Shown here one piece after another: positions 19,141 through 21,802 of a stretch of DNA of 21,802 bases. Below the pieces are notes generated by a model that saw only the letters and a list, made by a program, of their open reading frames with translations, made no database searches and had not been told where the DNA came from. The position numbers were made by a program, and so were the translations under genes. How positions within the stretch are numbered: position 1 is the stretch's first letter; each line of letters starts with the position of its first letter. The DNA is from Monosporascus cannonballus (lineage: Eukaryota; Ascomycota; Sordariomycetes; Xylariales): positions 1-21,802 of the forward strand of contig QJNS01000731.1 of assembly GCA_004154925.1 (NCBI GenBank), written 5' to 3'.

Positions 19141-19356
19141 TTAGCAGTTAAATTGGTAGTACTTAGTAGCAGAGGTACCGATGTTGTATGGCAGGTCGTT
19201 ACAGGTGGGTGTGTGTGCTGGGTTGGTGCACGGCGCAAATAGCAAATCTCTTCTTATACCGTAGTCATAATTGTTAGCAGTAAAAACCCAGGCCACACGG
19301 ACTCCGTAGGTAGCATTCGAGAAAATAAGAAGACCATCCGGACCGTCATCTTGCAT
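19141..19356 (-). pseudogene. Orphan 71-codon frame, possible 3' remnant of a gene
   Basis: The frame encodes 71 aa with a protein-like composition rather than low complexity: aromatic and glycine-rich segments (SNATYGVRVAWVF, NNYDYGIRRDLLF), three cysteines and an N-glycosylation sequon. A plausible splice acceptor (CGGTAG) lies just before it at about 19364, which would make it a terminal exon. However, I cannot find a matching upstream exon before the divergent PA2G4-like gene begins at 19604. It has no signal peptide of its own. I do not recognise the family. It may be a truncated relic, a small unknown gene or a chance frame next to the AT-rich block. Confidence 0.25.
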
Positions 19357-19603
19357 GGCCCCCTACCGATCGAGCTAGATTGGCATGCCCCTCTTCTTCT
19401 TACGTATTGAAGCGCGTACGACTTTGATCTCACCGAACTTGAGCTTAGAAGCCCCGCAGCGCACCAAAATTGGAATACGCAAGGATCAATACAAAATACC
19501 TGTGAACTTCCACATTCTGTCGCCTCGTCGTGTTCCAGTTCTCTCTTTACCCCAACATTCTTTTTGTCCAGCAATTTGACAGTCTTACCAGAAAGTAACC
19601 AAG

Positions 19604-21180
19604 ATGGCGGAAAAGAAAGAAGTCGGTCCGTAATTTGTCATTTCCATCAAGGCCCTTTCCTACTCATCCCCCCCCCCCCAAGCTGTAACTACCCCGCTAT
19701 GCCAACTCCATTGAATCTCTGTCGGCATTGTGTGCTCGCTTGGCCCCTTGACCTCCCGAGACCTGGCACTCGAGACTCGAGATACGGCCGCTAAGATCTT
19801 TGAATCCACCGTGCTGACCTAGAACCTATGCAGATTATACCCTCTCCAACCCGGATAACCTCACAAAATGGAAGACGGCAGCCGCCATCTCCGAGAAGGT
19901 CCTTGCCGCCGTCTCTGAGCTCTGCGTTGCTGGCGAGAAGATCATCACTATCTGCCAGAAGGGAGACAAGCTTATCGAGGAAGAGGTGGCCAAGGTCTAC
20001 CGCACTACTAAGCACAAGGGTATGTACGCGCTCGCTAACTTTAGGACTGCGCTTTCGCTAGGCTTTTCACTGACGGAAGTTGGCCATTGAAGGCTTCGCC
20101 CACCCCACCACCGTGTCGCCATCATCGTATGTGACGCCCTACACCCCCATGACGTCGGATACCGCCGAAGCCAGTGTCGAGCTACAAGCCGGGGAGCCCG
20201 TCAAGATCCAGCTAGGCGCGCAGATCGATGGCTTCGGTTCCATAGTTTGCGACACCATTATAATTGGTGCCGAAGATGTTGTCACGGGCCGCACCGCCGA
20301 CTTGATGCTGGCCACCCACTACGCGAATGAACTTTTACTGCGTCTCATGATGCCCCCTGGCTTGCTGGCGGCTGGTACGGACGAGGAGAAGGCCGCGGCC
20401 GCAGCCGTGAAGGCTCCGACGCAGACGAAGATCACCCAGCTTCTGGAGAAGGTGGCCAAGAGCTACGATTGCAACCTCGTCGAGAGCACCACGTCATGGC
20501 TCTTCGAGCACGACGAGATCGAAGGCAAGAAGAAGATCGTCATAGCTCCCGCTGAGGGCACGAAGGGAGAGGGCACGCCCGAAATCGGCGAGGTCTGGGG
20601 TGTGGAGATGGGCGTGAGCTTAGGGAGTGGCAAGGTCAAGACTTTGGAACAGCGCGCCACTCTTCATCGACGCACCACCAATACGTACATCCTCAAGTCG
20701 CAGACGGCCCGCAAGACCCTATCCACGATCCAGAGCAAGTTCGGCCACTTCCCCTTTAGCTCCAGGCAGCTCGAGGAGGAGGGCGGAGATACCAAGTTCA
20801 AGGTCGGCCTTTTCGACGGTGTCCGCCAGGGCGTCCTTCGCCAATACGAACTCGTGGGCGACAAGGACAACGCGCCAGTGGCCCGGTTATTGACCACGCT
20901 CGGTACTTTGCCCTCTCTGCCGCATACAGGACTCGAAGAGGTAGCGCTAACGTAAGAAATAGCAATCACCAAGAATGGTATCACGAAACTTGGGGCACCA
21001 CCGGCGCTGGATGTGAGCAAATACCAAACAGACAAGAAGGTCACCGACGAGGAGATCCTCAAGATCCTGGAACAGCCTCTGGCGAAGAACAAGGGTAAGA
21101 GCAAGAACAAGAAGAAGAAGAAGCCCGCCAAGAAGGATGCGAAGACCGAGGGAGGCGAAGAAGAGAGCGGCGAGGAATGA
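19604..21180 (+). CDS. PA2G4: PA2G4/EBP1-like protein (methionine aminopeptidase-fold pseudoenzyme, Cdb4-type)
   Basis: Four exons, 19604-19625, 19834-20019, 20093-20902 and 20963-21180, encode 411 aa. The introns (208, 73 and 60 nt) are all phase 1 and GT-AG, with CTGAC/CTAAC branch sites. The family has the methionine aminopeptidase (pita-bread) fold without activity. Members bind ribosomes and structured RNA; the fission yeast member was described as a curved-DNA-binding protein. Visible landmarks are LTKWKTAAAISEKVL at about 17-31, FAHPTTVSPSSYVTPYTP from 71, and VKIQLGAQIDGFGSIVCDT, where the metal-binding Asp of active enzymes (IDFG) is Gln. GITKLGAPPALD follows near 345-356, and a Lys-rich tail at about 381-399 precedes an acidic end. 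The ATG has A at -3. The first exon is only 22 nt and its donor (GTCCGT) is weak, so the start is the least certain part. Confidence 0.92.
19668..19679. repeat. C12 homopolymer inside intron 1 of the PA2G4-like gene
   Basis: Twelve consecutive C lie about 40 nt after the donor of the first intron. The run does not touch coding sequence, and length errors here would not alter the protein. Confidence 0.85.
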
Positions 21181-21802
21181 ATGGGGATGACAAAAGTGAA
21201 CTCGAAGCTAGTGCCGGCGCCGGTGATGATGGCGGAGATGCGGTGGTGATAATCCGCGAAAAGAAACAACCATGACGGTGTATCGATCGATCTTCAGGAG
21301 TTGCGAGGGCATGCATTTGAAACCCGACGCGGTGCCCGGTGGTGGAGACCTGGCTTGACCCAAGGTGGTGCAGGTACGAGTTGGGGAGAACGGGGAGAAC
21401 GGGTCAATTCCGGGGCCTTCCTCGACAAACTTGCAGAGAAGGAAGGCGCCATGCAACCGGAGCTAGCATTACCGATGCATCTCCGAAGAAAATCATTAAA
21501 AGAAAAAGGACCAGATAAGTTCTTGCACTTCTTGCAGACTTAGATCCACTTGTGCTTAGGTTACCTGATCGGCGGTGATCAGGCTCCGTCTACGTGTGCT
21601 TTCGTAAGTCATTGCTTCAGGCCTTTATCGGGTGATATTTGCGCAGGTTTCGTAGATACATGTACTTATGCCGTAGGGTGTAAACAGGCCGGGAGATGAC
21701 ATGTGAGATGAGGATGAGGGAACGGGGGATGGGGAAGGAGGAGGTAACCGTATGATAGGTAGGCACTTTTTAAGTGAGTATGTATCAGTTGGAATCCGGA
21801 AG
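21181..21802. other. Downstream flank of the PA2G4-like gene
   Basis: This should contain the 3' untranslated region of the preceding gene. Open frames of up to about 80 codons are present, but none carries a motif that I recognise. The last 110 bases are purine-rich on the plus strand and include GATAGGTAGGC, the same TAGGTA word seen near SNF5. No RNA gene is seen. Confidence 0.4.

Noticed and set aside
19360..19390. tRNA-like box A (TAGCTCGATCGG on the minus strand), as in a tRNA gene or SINE
   Set aside because: No box B (GGTTCGANNCC) follows at the right distance and no cloverleaf can be drawn.

Overview
The window looks like a filamentous ascomycete nuclear chromosome, most likely a Sordariomycete. 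The evidence is: genes split by short GT-AG introns (mostly 53-75 nt) with CTAAC/CTGAC-type branch sites, about 50% GC by eye, and a protein set of typical fungal form (UTP10, SNF5, a PA2G4-like protein, an IAH1-like esterase and a Ser/Thr-rich cell-surface protein). The species cannot be named from sequence alone.

Layout: 1-71 is an almost pure C tract. 72-840 holds no gene that I can support. 841-1824 (minus) is a four-exon SGNH/GDSL esterase of the isoamyl-acetate-hydrolase type. 1825-2565 is the promoter region it shares with the divergent UTP10 gene. 2566-8154 (plus) is UTP10, three exons, 1824 aa, a scaffold of the small-subunit processome. Just downstream, 8273-8515 (plus) could encode an 80-aa secreted protein (weak call). 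9054-11816 (minus) is a three-exon, 884-aa Ser/Thr-rich surface protein. It combines a cytosolic head, an N-terminal signal-anchor helix, a single Lys-Arg site and a GPI-like tail; this is the most unusual gene here. 11817-15814 is about 4 kb with no recognisable gene. 15815-18166 (minus) is SNF5, two exons, 738 aa, whose last exon carries a C2H2 (U1/matrin-like) zinc-finger pattern. 18167-19603 is the divergent region between SNF5 and the next gene, with inverted repeats, an AT-rich block and an orphan 71-codon frame. 19604-21180 (plus) is a four-exon PA2G4/EBP1-like pseudo-aminopeptidase, 411 aa. 21181-21802 holds nothing supported.

Functionally, UTP10 and the PA2G4-like protein both belong to ribosome production or function, and SNF5 is a chromatin remodeller subunit. 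The esterase and the surface protein are accessory. Nothing suggests a biosynthetic cluster or an operon-like system. All exon structures were built by hand: each gene keeps an open frame across every junction, and the total coding length divides by three. They have not been checked against RNA.
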